This document shows, one piece after another, positions 18,204 to 27,585 of a DNA stretch of 64,000 nucleotides (positions within the stretch are counted from its first letter, which is position 1; each line of letters begins with the position of its first letter). The stretch covers positions 102,602-166,601 of the forward strand of contig NZ_KL370783.1 in NCBI RefSeq assembly GCF_000701465.1, given 5' to 3'. The notes beneath the pieces are model-generated. The model saw only the letters and a program-made list of their open reading frames with translations, did not search any database and was not told the origin of the DNA. The DNA comes from Paraoerskovia marina DSM 21750 (GTDB lineage: Bacteria; Actinomycetota; Actinomycetes; Actinomycetales; Cellulomonadaceae). The position numbers and the translations under genes were made by a program.

Positions 18204-20048
18204 GTGGAAACTCTCTCCCTGCTACGTGCGAGCAACTCCGACGGGACGTATCCACGGCCCCAACTGATGCGTTCAGGATGGAGCGACCTCTGCGGTGCCT
18301 GGGACTTCGCGATCGATACGGCAGACGAAGGGCTCGACCAGAGCTGGCATTCGCCCGACGCATCGTATTTCGACCGCCGGATCACTGTTCCCTACCCGCC
18401 TGAATCTCCGGCCTCGGGGGTGAACGCGACGGACCACCTCGGCGTCGTCTGGTACCGACGGAAGATCACCGCGGCCGACCTGCGCGGCGCAGGGGAGACT
18501 TCGCCGGGCGATCGGACGCTCCTGCACTTCGGGGCCGTCGACTACGCGTGCGACGTCTGGCTTGACGGCCAGCACCTCGCGCGCCACGTCGGGGGTCAGA
18601 CGCCCTTTTCCGTCGACATCACCGTGGCCGCGCGAGGAGCCGGCAGCCGTCCGCTGACACTGGTCGTCCGGGCCGAGGACGACCCCGTGGACGTGTCGCA
18701 GCCGCGAGGCAAGCAGGACTGGCAGGTCGAGCCGCACGTAATTTGGTACGACCGAACCACGGGCATCTGGCAACCCGTCTGGCTTGAGCACGTTCCGGCG
18801 GTTCATATCGAAGAGATCAGTTGGGCATGCGACACCTCGGAAGCACAGGTCGAGCTGACCGTCACGCTCAACCAGACTCCACGAACTGCATTCGAGCTCG
18901 ACCTTTCGCTGACCTGCGGAGACGAACTGCTGGCACAGGTCGCGACGCTCGTACGAGACCGGGACTCGCAGATCACCGTCAGCGTTCCCCGCCAGACCAA
19001 CGGACAGGACTACGAGTCGCTGCTGTGGAGCCCCGACCAACCGACACTGATCGACGCCGCCATCACCCTAAGATCGGCGGACTCGACCTCGCCTGCGGAT
19101 CAGGTCGCCTCCTATCTGGGACTTCGTTCAGTGTCGACGCACGGAAACACCCTTCTTCTGAACGACAGACCGTTCCCCCTTCGGTCGGTCCTCGAACAGG
19201 GCTTCTGGCCTCAGACACACCTCGCTGCACCGAGCGCCGATGCGCTCCGTGCAGAAGTTCAGTTGATCAAGGACCTCGGCTTTAACTCGGCTCGCGTGCA
19301 CCAGAAGGCTGAGGACCCTCGATTCCTCTTCTGGGCCGACCGTCTCGGCCTGACCATCTGGGCGGAGACCGCGAACGCTTACGCGTTTACGGGTCGCGCG
19401 GTCGAGATGCTGACACGCGAATGGCTGGATCTCGTACGCCGCGATCGGTCACATCCGTCGATCATCGCGTGGGTCCCCATGAACGAGAGTTGGGGAGTCC
19501 AGCACATCTCTCACGACCCGGCCCAGCAGCAGTACACGGTCGCACTCGCCGCGCTGACCCGATCGCTCGACCCCACACGCCCGGTGATCTCGAACGACGG
19601 CTGGGAGCACACGGACTCCGATATCTGGACGATTCACGACTATGAGCCGTCCGGAGAGGTTCTCCGTGAGCGGTATGGGTCTGATGTCTCCGTGCACCGG
19701 CTCTTCGCTGGCATGGGACCAGCGGGCCGACGGCTCCGCCTGACGGACGTCGTCGACCCTGGAATGGATGACAGGCCGGTGATGCTGACCGAGTTCGGCG
19801 GAGTGAACTTCGCCGCTGATCGCTCGGATGCATGGGGATACTCCACGGCGACAGATGAACAGGACTTCGCGGAACGAGTCGGCGGGCTTCTCACGGCGGC
19901 GCGAGAGGCTGAGCCACTCGCCGGGTTCTGCTGGACGCAGCTCACCGACACGGGTCAGGAGACCAATGGCCTCTTGTACGCAGACAGAAGTCCGAAGATC
20001 CCGATCGCTACGCTGCGCCGTCTCGTCACCGGCGACAACGAACTCTAG
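18204..20048 (+). CDS. glycoside hydrolase family 2 enzyme (beta-galactosidase/glucuronidase/mannosidase type)
   Basis: A 614-residue cytoplasmic GH2 enzyme with jelly-roll (about 45-205), immunoglobulin-like (206-310) and TIM-barrel (311-614) domains. The acid/base is Glu428 in WVPMNESWG and the nucleophile Glu530 in MLTEFGGVNF. No signal peptide, so it acts on sugars brought in by the importer. I chose the GTG at 18204 because GGAGG lies 11 bases upstream. It shares a transcript with the LacI gene. The exact sugar specificity is not visible. Its TAG stop overlaps the TAG stop of the facing GH36 gene. Confidence 0.88.
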   Translation: METLSLLRASNSDGTYPRPQLMRSGWSDLCGAWDFAIDTADEGLDQSWHSPDASYFDRRITVPYPPESPASGVNATDHLGVVWYRRKITAADLRGAGETSPGDRTLLHFGAVDYACDVWLDGQHLARHVGGQTPFSVDITVAARGAGSRPLTLVVRAEDDPVDVSQPRGKQDWQVEPHVIWYDRTTGIWQPVWLEHVPAVHIEEISWACDTSEAQVELTVTLNQTPRTAFELDLSLTCGDELLAQVATLVRDRDSQITVSVPRQTNGQDYESLLWSPDQPTLIDAAITLRSADSTSPADQVASYLGLRSVSTHGNTLLLNDRPFPLRSVLEQGFWPQTHLAAPSADALRAEVQLIKDLGFNSARVHQKAEDPRFLFWADRLGLTIWAETANAYAFTGRAVEMLTREWLDLVRRDRSHPSIIAWVPMNESWGVQHISHDPAQQQYTVALAALTRSLDPTRPVISNDGWEHTDSDIWTIHDYEPSGEVLRERYGSDVSVHRLFAGMGPAGRRLRLTDVVDPGMDDRPVMLTEFGGVNFAADRSDAWGYSTATDEQDFAERVGGLLTAAREAEPLAGFCWTQLTDTGQETNGLLYADRSPKIPIATLRRLVTGDNEL

Positions 20049-22180
20049 GACTCGGGCGCTACCTGGCTCCGGCAGCCCCGCACGCGCAGCAGCACGCCCT
20101 GCTCGGGCGCGAGGCAGGGCAGGGGCAGCCCGACGGACTCCAGCACCGCGCCAGGCAGCTCGACCGATCCCTGGTCCCACCACGGCGGCGGCGCGTCCTG
20201 GACGGCGAGCGCGACCGGCCCGAGGTCGACGCGCTCGACGCGGTACCGCCGTGCGGGGTCGAGCCCGGGCAGGCAGGCCGGTGCCGGCATCGCGTCCGCC
20301 GACGCGGTCCGGCTGACGACGGCGTAGATCGCCTCGGTCCGGTCGGGCGCGACGATCCCGTGCACCCAGGACTCCTCGGTGCGGTCGGCGCGCACCGTCA
20401 CCCCGGTGGCGACGAGGGGCCGCAGGTCGCGCACGAGGGCGGTCCAGCGCCGCAGGGCGCGTCGGTCGTCCTCGCTCAGTGCCGTGATGTCAGCCTCGAT
20501 GCCGCTGTGCCCGAAGACGGCGGTCAGCAGCCGGAAGCCCAGAGACTGCGAGCGCCCGGTGGTGTGCGCGCGGGCGTCGCCGACGTGGGTGCCGACGAGC
20601 TCGGGCGGGACGAGCAGCCCGGTCCAGCGCTGCACGGCCTGCCGCTCGAGCGGGTCGTTGGTGTCGGAGGCCCAGACCCGGTCGGTGCGGTCGAGGACGT
20701 CGAGGTCGACGCGTGCCCCGCCCGAGGAGCAGGACTCGATCTCCAGGCCGGGGAACCGGTCGGTGAGCTCGTCCATGAGGCGCCGGGTGGCCAGGACCTG
20801 CGGCCTGCTCGGTCCGTCGAGCACGTCCCGGTTCTGGTCCCACTTGAGGTACTCGACGGGGTAGGTCTCCAGCAGTGCGACGATCGCGTCCCGGACGGTC
20901 GCGTACGCGCCGGGCTGGGCGAGGTCGAGCACGTGCTGGTGGCGCCACGCGAGAGGCTCGCGGTGCGCGGCGCCCTGCAGGACCCACTCGGGGTGCGCGC
21001 GTGCGAGGTCGGAGTCCAGGTTCACCATCTCGGGCTCGACCCAGAGGCCGAACCCCATGCCGCGCGCACGGACGTGCTCGACGAGGGGTCCGAGCCCGTC
21101 GGGCCACCGGTCGGGGTCGACCTGCCAGTCACCGAGCGCCCGGGTGTCGTCCACCCGGCCGCGGAACCAGCCGTCGTCGAGCACGAACCGTTCCACCCCG
21201 ACGTCGGCCGCGACGTCGGCGAGCGCCGTGAGCCGGGTCAGGTCGTGGTCGAAGTAGACGGCCTCCCAGGTGTTGAGCGTGACGGGCCGTGGCCGCGACG
21301 TCCGACGGGGGCGGGACCGGGTCCACGCGTGGAAGCGCTCGGACGTGCCGTCCATCCCGTTGTCCGACCAGGCGGCGAGCGTGCGCGGCGAGTCGTAGGA
21401 CTCCCCGGGCGCGAGCACGACCTCGCCCGGCCCCCAGAGCTCACCGGCGCCGACGACGGTGTGCCCCGTCGGCTGGTGCTCGACGTGCACGCTCGTGTCC
21501 CCGCTCCAGGCGTGGTGGACGGCCCAGACCTCGCCGGCCCGGAACGAGAATCCCGGCACGCCGACGACCGTCACCGTGGGTGCGTCGTGCCCCGGTCGGC
21601 CGTGCCGGGTCTCCCGCGTCCAGGCTCCGTCGCGGACCGGGACCCGCTGCGGACGCCGTTCGCCCGACCACCGCCCGCTGAGATCCAGGATCTCGCCGGC
21701 CCGTGCCGGGAGCGGGAGGGTCGCCACCACCCCGTCGAGGACGTACGACGACGTCCCGACGTTGGTCACGCGGGTGCGGCTCTCCAGGACGCCGGACAGG
21801 CCGAGCGTGAGGGTGACCTCGACCTCGAGGCCGGCCGCGTCGTCGCCGAGGTCGACCGTGACGGAACCGGCGACATCGCTCCGGCTCCCGCGGTGCTGCA
21901 GGCCCACGTAGGCCGCGGCACGCTCGCCGTCGGGACGCCAGCCCCGCAGGCCAGGACGCCCGGACCAGCCGTCGGCTGGCAGCGGTACCAGGCGGGACCG
22001 CAGCGGCACGTCGACCGAGCTCGGGGGGACCGCCGGGACCTGGGCGTCGGCAAGCGTCTCGAGGTCGGCGGCGCTCGTCGGGCCGAGGTCGCGGCCCCAG
22101 TGGACGACGGCGGGGACGGCCGTGCCGCGGGCGTCCAGCACGAGGCTGGTGCCCGCGGCACGGAGGTGGTGGATCGTCAC
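20045..22180 (-). CDS. glycoside hydrolase family 36 alpha-galactosidase, locus B
   Basis: A 711-residue cytoplasmic alpha-galactosidase. The nucleophile is Asp448 in LKWDQNRD and the acid/base Asp506 in WASDTND; CSSGGARVD before it is the usual substrate-loop motif. An N-terminal beta-sandwich covers about residues 1-300. It is the last gene of the locus B operon, ten bases after the binding-protein gene, with a GTG start and an upstream GGAG site. Together with GH42 it would break down alpha- and beta-galactosides such as raffinose-type or galactan oligosaccharides. Confidence 0.9.
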   Translation of the reverse strand: MTIHHLRAAGTSLVLDARGTAVPAVVHWGRDLGPTSAADLETLADAQVPAVPPSSVDVPLRSRLVPLPADGWSGRPGLRGWRPDGERAAAYVGLQHRGSRSDVAGSVTVDLGDDAAGLEVEVTLTLGLSGVLESRTRVTNVGTSSYVLDGVVATLPLPARAGEILDLSGRWSGERRPQRVPVRDGAWTRETRHGRPGHDAPTVTVVGVPGFSFRAGEVWAVHHAWSGDTSVHVEHQPTGHTVVGAGELWGPGEVVLAPGESYDSPRTLAAWSDNGMDGTSERFHAWTRSRPRRTSRPRPVTLNTWEAVYFDHDLTRLTALADVAADVGVERFVLDDGWFRGRVDDTRALGDWQVDPDRWPDGLGPLVEHVRARGMGFGLWVEPEMVNLDSDLARAHPEWVLQGAAHREPLAWRHQHVLDLAQPGAYATVRDAIVALLETYPVEYLKWDQNRDVLDGPSRPQVLATRRLMDELTDRFPGLEIESCSSGGARVDLDVLDRTDRVWASDTNDPLERQAVQRWTGLLVPPELVGTHVGDARAHTTGRSQSLGFRLLTAVFGHSGIEADITALSEDDRRALRRWTALVRDLRPLVATGVTVRADRTEESWVHGIVAPDRTEAIYAVVSRTASADAMPAPACLPGLDPARRYRVERVDLGPVALAVQDAPPPWWDQGSVELPGAVLESVGLPLPCLAPEQGVLLRVRGCRSQVAPES

Positions 22181-22190
22181 CGGAGAATCA

Positions 22191-23537
22191 TCACTCCGCG
22201 ACGGGGATGGACTGCGACTCGAGCGTCGAGACCGTGGCCTCCTGCCCGGCGCCGAGGGCGTCGAGCAGGGTGCCCTGACCACCGAGAGCGGACCCGAATC
22301 CGTCAGCGACGTCGTTGTAGGTCTGCGCCATCGTCGGCCCCCACACGAAGTTCGGGTCGGTCGCGGCGGCGGCCTCGGCGAAGACGTCGAAGATCGCCTC
22401 TCCGCCGTAGAAGTCCAGGCCCTCCTTGAGCGCCGGCAGCTCGAGCCCGGCGGTGGTGGCCGGGTACAGGCCGCCACCCTTGTTGAGTGCCGTCAGCGAC
22501 TCCTCGGAGGTGTTCAGCCACAGTGCGAACTGCGCGGCCTCGTACGGGTGCTCGCTGCCCTTGAGGACCGCGACGGAGGACCCGCCCCAGTTCCCGGCCG
22601 CGTTCGCGCCGTCCTCCCACTGCGGCATCTGGACGACACCCCAGTTGCCGGACGTGTCGGGTGCCCCGGAGGAGATCGAGTTGCTGCCCCAGACCGCGCT
22701 GACCCACGTCCACAGCTCACCGGTGTTGAGCTCGTTGTTCCACTCGTCCGAGAACCCGGCGGTGTCCTTGACGAGACCGTCGTCCATCAGGCCCTGCCAG
22801 TAGTCGGCGACCTTGGTCGACTCGGGACCGGTGAGGTCGACGGTCCACGCGTCGCCGTCGTTGGCGAACCACTGCCCGCCCGCCTGCCAGACGAGCCCGG
22901 CGAACCAGTTGACGTCCGTGCGCGGGAAGTGCGTGATGTAGGCGCCCTCGTCACGGATCTGCTGCGCCGCCTGCGCGTACTCGTCCCAGGTGGTCGGGAC
23001 GTCGATCCCGGCCTTCTCGAAGAGGTCCTTGCGGTAGAACATCGCCATCGGGCCGGTGTCCTGCGGGATCGCGTACACGGCGTCGTCCTCGCCGAACGTG
23101 ACCTGCTGCCACGTCCAGTCCACGAACTCGTCGCCCGCGTCCATGACGCCCTCGCAGTCGGCGATGTTGGTCAGCCCGTCCTGCACACGGAAGTTGGGCA
23201 GGGTGTCGAACTCGATCTGGCCGAGGTCCGGGGCGTTGCCCGCCTCGAGCTGGTTGAAGAAGTCCTGGTACGTGCCCGCGTTGCCGGCCGGGCCGGTGTT
23301 GTACGTGACCTGGATGTCAGGGTTGGCGTCGTTCCACAGCGCGATGGCGTCCTCCATGCCGGGGACCCACCCCGTGTACTCCAGCTCGACGGGCCCCTCC
23401 GAGGGCTCGCAGGCCGACGCCTCGGCCCCGCCCTCGGTGCCGGACGACTCGTCGGAGCCGCTCGAGCACGCGGCCAGGACCATCGTCCCGGCCAGCACGG
23501 TGGCGCCGGTCCGGACCCACAGTGACTTTTTCATCAT
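22191..23537 (-). CDS. sugar-binding lipoprotein of an ABC importer, locus B
   Basis: A 448-residue family 1 solute-binding protein. Signal peptide with lipobox Cys24 (MVLAACSSG), then a Ser/Glu-rich spacer and the two-lobed binding domain. It lies after the two permeases and before GH36, with a 60-base gap upstream. That gap may hold an extra ribosome site or processing point that raises binding-protein output over the permeases, as is usual in such operons. Confidence 0.9.
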   Translation of the reverse strand: MMKKSLWVRTGATVLAGTMVLAACSSGSDESSGTEGGAEASACEPSEGPVELEYTGWVPGMEDAIALWNDANPDIQVTYNTGPAGNAGTYQDFFNQLEAGNAPDLGQIEFDTLPNFRVQDGLTNIADCEGVMDAGDEFVDWTWQQVTFGEDDAVYAIPQDTGPMAMFYRKDLFEKAGIDVPTTWDEYAQAAQQIRDEGAYITHFPRTDVNWFAGLVWQAGGQWFANDGDAWTVDLTGPESTKVADYWQGLMDDGLVKDTAGFSDEWNNELNTGELWTWVSAVWGSNSISSGAPDTSGNWGVVQMPQWEDGANAAGNWGGSSVAVLKGSEHPYEAAQFALWLNTSEESLTALNKGGGLYPATTAGLELPALKEGLDFYGGEAIFDVFAEAAAATDPNFVWGPTMAQTYNDVADGFGSALGGQGTLLDALGAGQEATVSTLESQSIPVAE

Positions 23538-23597
23538 GTTCCTCCTTGAACGTGTTTGCTGGTTGGAAGGTAGACGGGTGGTGCTGTGGCGATCGGG

Positions 23598-24491
23598 CTA
23601 TGCCTTGACGCCGCCTGCGGCGAGACCGCCGCGCCAGAAGCGCTGCAGCCCCAGGAACGCGAGGATCAGGGGGACGATCGCCACGAAGGCTCCGACGATC
23701 ACGGCCGTGCGGAGCTCGGGAACCGCGTTCGTCTGCGAGTTCCAGGCGTACAGCCCGAGGGTGACCGGGTAGAGCTTGTCGTTGGAGAGCATCACCAGGG
23801 GCAGGAAGAAGTTGTTCCAGATCGTGACGAACTGGAACAGGAAGATCGTCACGAGGGCGGGCGCCATCAGGCGGACCGACAGCGTGAAGAACGTCCGCAC
23901 CTCGCCCGAGCCGTCGAGGCGCGCGGCCTCCAGCAGCTCGGCCGGCACGCTCGCCGCCGCGTAGATCCGCGCCAGGTAGACGCCGAACGGGCTCACCAGG
24001 CTCGGCAGGAACACCGACCAGTACGTGTTCGTCTGGTCCACGGCGCTGAAGATCAGGAAGAGCGGCAGCGCGAGGGCCGTCACCGGGACCAGGACGCCAC
24101 CCAGGATCACGTTGAACACGGCGTCGCGACCGCGGAACGCGTACTTCGCCAGGGCGTACCCGCACATCGAGGCCAGCAGCGTCCCGAGGACCGCACCCAC
24201 CCCCGCGTAGACGACGGCGTTGCCCAGCCAGCGCAGGTACACCCCGCCGTCGTAGGTGAACAGGAACGTGAGGTTGTCCCACAGGTGCCAGTCGGCGAAC
24301 CAGAGCCCGTCCGACGACGCGAACTGGCCGCGCGACTTCGTCGACGCCACGAACAGCCACCAGATCGGGACGAGGAAGTACAGGGAGAACGCCGCGATGA
24401 TGACGAACGCGACGAGGCGGGACATGGGGCGCTCGCGGACCTGGCGTGCTGCCGGGGGCCCGTAGCCGGCGGTGCGGGTCAAGAAGCTCAC
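23598..24491 (-). CDS. carbohydrate ABC transporter permease (MalG-like), locus B
   Basis: A 297-residue permease with six predicted helices and the EAA loop LEAARLDGSGEVRTFFTLSV. I chose the GTG at 24491 because it overlaps the stop of the partner permease (GTGA) and gives a normal cytoplasmic N-terminus; an internal ATG 22 codons later is the alternative. Works with the neighbouring permease and binding protein. Confidence 0.88.
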   Translation of the reverse strand: MSFLTRTAGYGPPAARQVRERPMSRLVAFVIIAAFSLYFLVPIWWLFVASTKSRGQFASSDGLWFADWHLWDNLTFLFTYDGGVYLRWLGNAVVYAGVGAVLGTLLASMCGYALAKYAFRGRDAVFNVILGGVLVPVTALALPLFLIFSAVDQTNTYWSVFLPSLVSPFGVYLARIYAAASVPAELLEAARLDGSGEVRTFFTLSVRLMAPALVTIFLFQFVTIWNNFFLPLVMLSNDKLYPVTLGLYAWNSQTNAVPELRTAVIVGAFVAIVPLILAFLGLQRFWRGGLAAGGVKA

Positions 24492-25420
24492 TGGAAGGCC
24501 TTCCTCTGAGTCAGGCGAAGGAACACGAACGAGAGCACGAACGTCAGCAGCGCCAGCACGACGGAGAAGGCGGCGGCGAGGTTGAAGTTCGGCACCGTCG
24601 AGGTGGTGTAGACCACGAGGTTCGGCGTGAAGGTCGAGCTGATCGAGGTCGTGAACGTCCGGAACACCTGCGGCTCGGTCAGGAGCTGGAGCGTCCCGAT
24701 GATGGAGAACACGCCCGTCAGCACGAGCGCCGGGACGACCAGCGGGATCTTGACCGACCAGGCGATGCGGAGCTGGCTGGCCCCGTCGATCCGCGCCGCC
24801 TCGTAGATCTCGCCGGGGATCGACTGCAGCGCCGAGTAGATGATCAGCATGTTGTAGCCGGCGTAGACCCAGGTGACGACGTTGGCGATGGACCAGAGCA
24901 CGAGACCGCTGCCGAGGAGGTCCACGTTCGCGGTCAGGACGCTGAACGGCGACAGGCTCGGCGAGTAGAGGAATCCCCACATGATCGCCGCGATCACGCC
25001 CGGCACCGCGTAGGGCGCGAAGAACGCGAGCCGGTAGAACTTCTTCCCCCGGATCAGCGGCGAGTCGAGCAGCAGCGCGAACACGAGCGCGAGCCCCAGC
25101 ATCACGGGCACCTGGACGGCGCCGAAGAGCAGCACCCGGCCGATCGACGCCCAGAAGGCGTCCGACGCGAACACCTGCTCGTACTGGACGAGGCCGCCGA
25201 ACACCTCCGTGGCCGGACCGAACGTCCCCTCGCGCTCCACGGTCTGGAACGAGCGGTAGACGGCGTACCCGATCGGCAGCAGGTAGAAGAGCGAGAACAG
25301 GATCCCGAACGGGACGACGAAGATCGCGATCGCGCCGCGGTGGTGCCCCCGCGTCCGGCGTGCCGGTGCCGCGCGCCCCGTGCGCGGGAAGTCCGTCGCC
25401 GCGCTCGTCGTGGTACTCAT
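24488..25420 (-). CDS. carbohydrate ABC transporter permease (MalF-like), locus B
   Basis: A 310-residue permease with a basic N-terminus (residues 1-30), six predicted helices and the EAA loop YEAARIDGASQLRIAWSVKI. Its ATG overlaps the GH42 stop by four bases (ATGA), so importer and hydrolase are translated together. As in locus A, no ATPase is encoded with it. Confidence 0.9.
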   Translation of the reverse strand: MSTTTSAATDFPRTGRAAPARRTRGHHRGAIAIFVVPFGILFSLFYLLPIGYAVYRSFQTVEREGTFGPATEVFGGLVQYEQVFASDAFWASIGRVLLFGAVQVPVMLGLALVFALLLDSPLIRGKKFYRLAFFAPYAVPGVIAAIMWGFLYSPSLSPFSVLTANVDLLGSGLVLWSIANVVTWVYAGYNMLIIYSALQSIPGEIYEAARIDGASQLRIAWSVKIPLVVPALVLTGVFSIIGTLQLLTEPQVFRTFTTSISSTFTPNLVVYTTSTVPNFNLAAAFSVVLALLTFVLSFVFLRLTQRKAFQ

Positions 25421-27462
25421 GCGTCCTCCTCCTGGGTGGGTCGACGCCCGTGGGTCTCCTGCCGGACGACGGCGACGCCGCCCGCCGGGACCACGTGGGA
25501 GTCGTCGAGGGTGTCGGTGGTGAGCTCGCGGCCCGGGACGTCCGCGACGTACGGCTCGTCGCCGTGGTTCATCACGAAGACGTAGTCGGCCGACCCGCGG
25601 CGTCGGACGGCGTCGACCGAGGCGGGAGCGTCGCGCAGGACGGGCCGGACGTCGGCGTCGGCGAGGATCCGCGCGATCAGGGCGTCGCGCCCTGCCTCGT
25701 CCAGCCGGGTCGCGAGATACCAGGACACGCCCTGCCCGAACTCGTGCCGGGTCAGCGCCGGCGTCCCGGGCAACGGACCGTCGACGTAGCTCGCCATCAC
25801 CCGCGCACCCCGCGCCTCAAGCCGTTCCGTCCACACCGATCCGTGACTGCCGTCGTCGAGGGTGACGACCTGCTCGGCCTCGAGCGGGAAGACCTCGTCC
25901 GATCGCACCCCCAGGAGCTCTCGGAACGCGCCGGGGTACCCGCCGAGCCGGACGTGGTCGTTCTCGTCGACCAGCCCCGAGGAGTACGTGACCAGCACGT
26001 GCCCGCCCCGGTCCACGTAGCCCTCCAGCGAGCGGGCTGCCTCGTCGTCGACGGTGTAGAGCGTCGGCACGACGACGAGCCGGTAGTCGTCGAGCACGGC
26101 GCCCGGGGGGACGACGTCGACCGTCACACCGGCGCGGCGCAGGGCGCCGTGCAGCGCGTGGACCTCGTCGAGGTACCGCACGTCGGCCGTCGGGTGCCCC
26201 TCGCCGTCGCACGCCCACCAGGCCTGCCAGTCGAAGACCAGCGCCGCCTCCGCGACGACCGTGCTGCCGGCGACCTCGTCGAGCGCGTCGAGCAGGGCCC
26301 CGAGCCGCGTCGTCGTGCGCCACTGCTGCGAGTCGGTCCCCGCGTGGGGCAGGAGTGCCGAGTGGAAGCGCTCGGACCCGGCGCGGGAGGCACGCCACTG
26401 GAAGAAGCACACCGCGTCCGCACCGCGCGAGACGTGCGTCAGGACGGTCCGTTCCAGCTCTCCGGGAACCTTGGCGATGTTCCGGGGCTGCCAGTTGACG
26501 GCACCCGTCGACGTCTCCATCAACATCCACGGGTTGCCCCGTGCCAGACCGCGCGTGAGGTCCGCGGCGAACGCGACCTCACCGGCAGGGTCCGCCAGGC
26601 GGTGGTCGACGTAGTGGTCGTTGGCGACCACGTCGACGTGGCCCGCCCACGACCAGTAGTCCTGGGTGCGGATGTGCGCGGTGGCCATGAAGTTCGTCGT
26701 GACCGGCGCGACCGACAGCTCCCGCAGGACCTCGGCCTCGGCGTCGTACCAGGCCAGCAGCTCGTCCGAGCTGAAGCGCCGGTAGTCGAGCTCCTGCGTC
26801 GGGTTGCCCGACGAGGCCGTCACGCGCGGCGGGAGGACCTCGTCGAACGACCCGTAGCGCTGGCTCCAGAAGGCCGTGCCCCACGCGTCGTTGAGCGCGT
26901 CGACGCTCCCGTATCGGTCGGCGAGCCACCGGCGGAACGCGCGGGCGGACTCGTCGCAGAAGCAGAGGGCGTTGTGGCACCCGAGCTCGTTCGAGACGTG
27001 CCAGAGCACGAGGGCGGGGTGCTCCGCGTACCGCTCGGCCACCGCCCGGACCAGGTTCAGCGCGTGCTCGCGGACGACCGGCGAGCTGGGGCACCATGCC
27101 TGGCGACCGCCGGGGCTGACGGTGACCCCGTCGCGCGTCACGGGAAGAACCTCCGGGTGCGCGGTGGTGAGCCACGGCGGCGGCGAGGACGTTCCCGTGC
27201 CGAGGTTCACGGAGATGTCGTGAGCGGCCAGGAGGTCCATGACCTCGTCGAGGCGCCCGAAGTCGTAGTTCCCGGGGGTGCGCTCGATCTCCGCCCAGCC
27301 GAAGATGTTGATGGCGACGAGGTCGACACCGGCCTCGTTCATGAGGCGCACGTCCTCGGCCCACGTCTCGCGCGTCCACTGCTCGGGGTTGTAGTCCCCG
27401 CCAAAGGCGATGCCGCGGTGCGGCAGCGGCAGACCGCGGCCCTGTGCTGCGGGGTCGTCCAC
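25417..27462 (-). CDS. glycoside hydrolase family 42 beta-galactosidase
   Basis: A 681-residue cytoplasmic beta-galactosidase. It opens with the family signature GIAFGGDYNPEQW; the acid/base is Glu159 in WHVSNELG and the nucleophile Glu316 in MLMETSTGAVNW. The cysteine group CHNALCFC right after Glu159 fits the zinc site seen in some GH42 enzymes. The trimerisation domain (about 395-600) and small C-terminal sandwich follow. It is first in the operon. The GTG at 27462 is preceded by CAGGAGTCAAC, a good ribosome site, and the palindromic operator lies 33 bases further up. Confidence 0.92.
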   Translation of the reverse strand: MDDPAAQGRGLPLPHRGIAFGGDYNPEQWTRETWAEDVRLMNEAGVDLVAINIFGWAEIERTPGNYDFGRLDEVMDLLAAHDISVNLGTGTSSPPPWLTTAHPEVLPVTRDGVTVSPGGRQAWCPSSPVVREHALNLVRAVAERYAEHPALVLWHVSNELGCHNALCFCDESARAFRRWLADRYGSVDALNDAWGTAFWSQRYGSFDEVLPPRVTASSGNPTQELDYRRFSSDELLAWYDAEAEVLRELSVAPVTTNFMATAHIRTQDYWSWAGHVDVVANDHYVDHRLADPAGEVAFAADLTRGLARGNPWMLMETSTGAVNWQPRNIAKVPGELERTVLTHVSRGADAVCFFQWRASRAGSERFHSALLPHAGTDSQQWRTTTRLGALLDALDEVAGSTVVAEAALVFDWQAWWACDGEGHPTADVRYLDEVHALHGALRRAGVTVDVVPPGAVLDDYRLVVVPTLYTVDDEAARSLEGYVDRGGHVLVTYSSGLVDENDHVRLGGYPGAFRELLGVRSDEVFPLEAEQVVTLDDGSHGSVWTERLEARGARVMASYVDGPLPGTPALTRHEFGQGVSWYLATRLDEAGRDALIARILADADVRPVLRDAPASVDAVRRRGSADYVFVMNHGDEPYVADVPGRELTTDTLDDSHVVPAGGVAVVRQETHGRRPTQEEDA

Positions 27463-27494
27463 GTTGACTCCTGGTTCTCGTCGTCGAAAATCAG

Positions 27495-27512
27495 TGTGTG
27501 CACGTGCACACA
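27495..27512. promoter_or_regulatory. perfect 18-bp palindromic LacI-type operator
   Basis: TGTGTGCACGTGCACACA is fully palindromic around a central CG, as usual for LacI-family sites. It lies 33 bp before the GH42 start and most likely blocks the locus B operon promoter. Confidence 0.8.
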
Positions 27513-27540
27513 ATCGGGCACGCTACACGACTTCCGGCGA

Positions 27541-27558
27541 TGTGTACACGTGCACACA
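27541..27558. promoter_or_regulatory. second LacI-type operator, one mismatch from the first
   Basis: TGTGTACACGTGCACACA differs from the upstream operator at one position. It covers the expected -35 region of the divergent LacI gene, so the regulator probably represses itself. Confidence 0.78.
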
Positions 27559-27573
27559 CGACCAGTTCGGAGA

Positions 27574-27579
27574 TAGCCT
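27574..27579 (+). promoter_or_regulatory. -10 box of a leaderless LacI transcript
   Basis: TAGCCT lies exactly six bases before the ATG at 27586, with no ribosome site in front of that ATG. This spacing places the transcription start on or next to the start codon. Confidence 0.6.
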
Positions 27580-27585
27580 GCGCTC

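Noticed and set aside
20360-22429. Plus-strand open frame of 689 codons
   Set aside because: Antisense shadow of the GH36 gene, which has all catalytic motifs.
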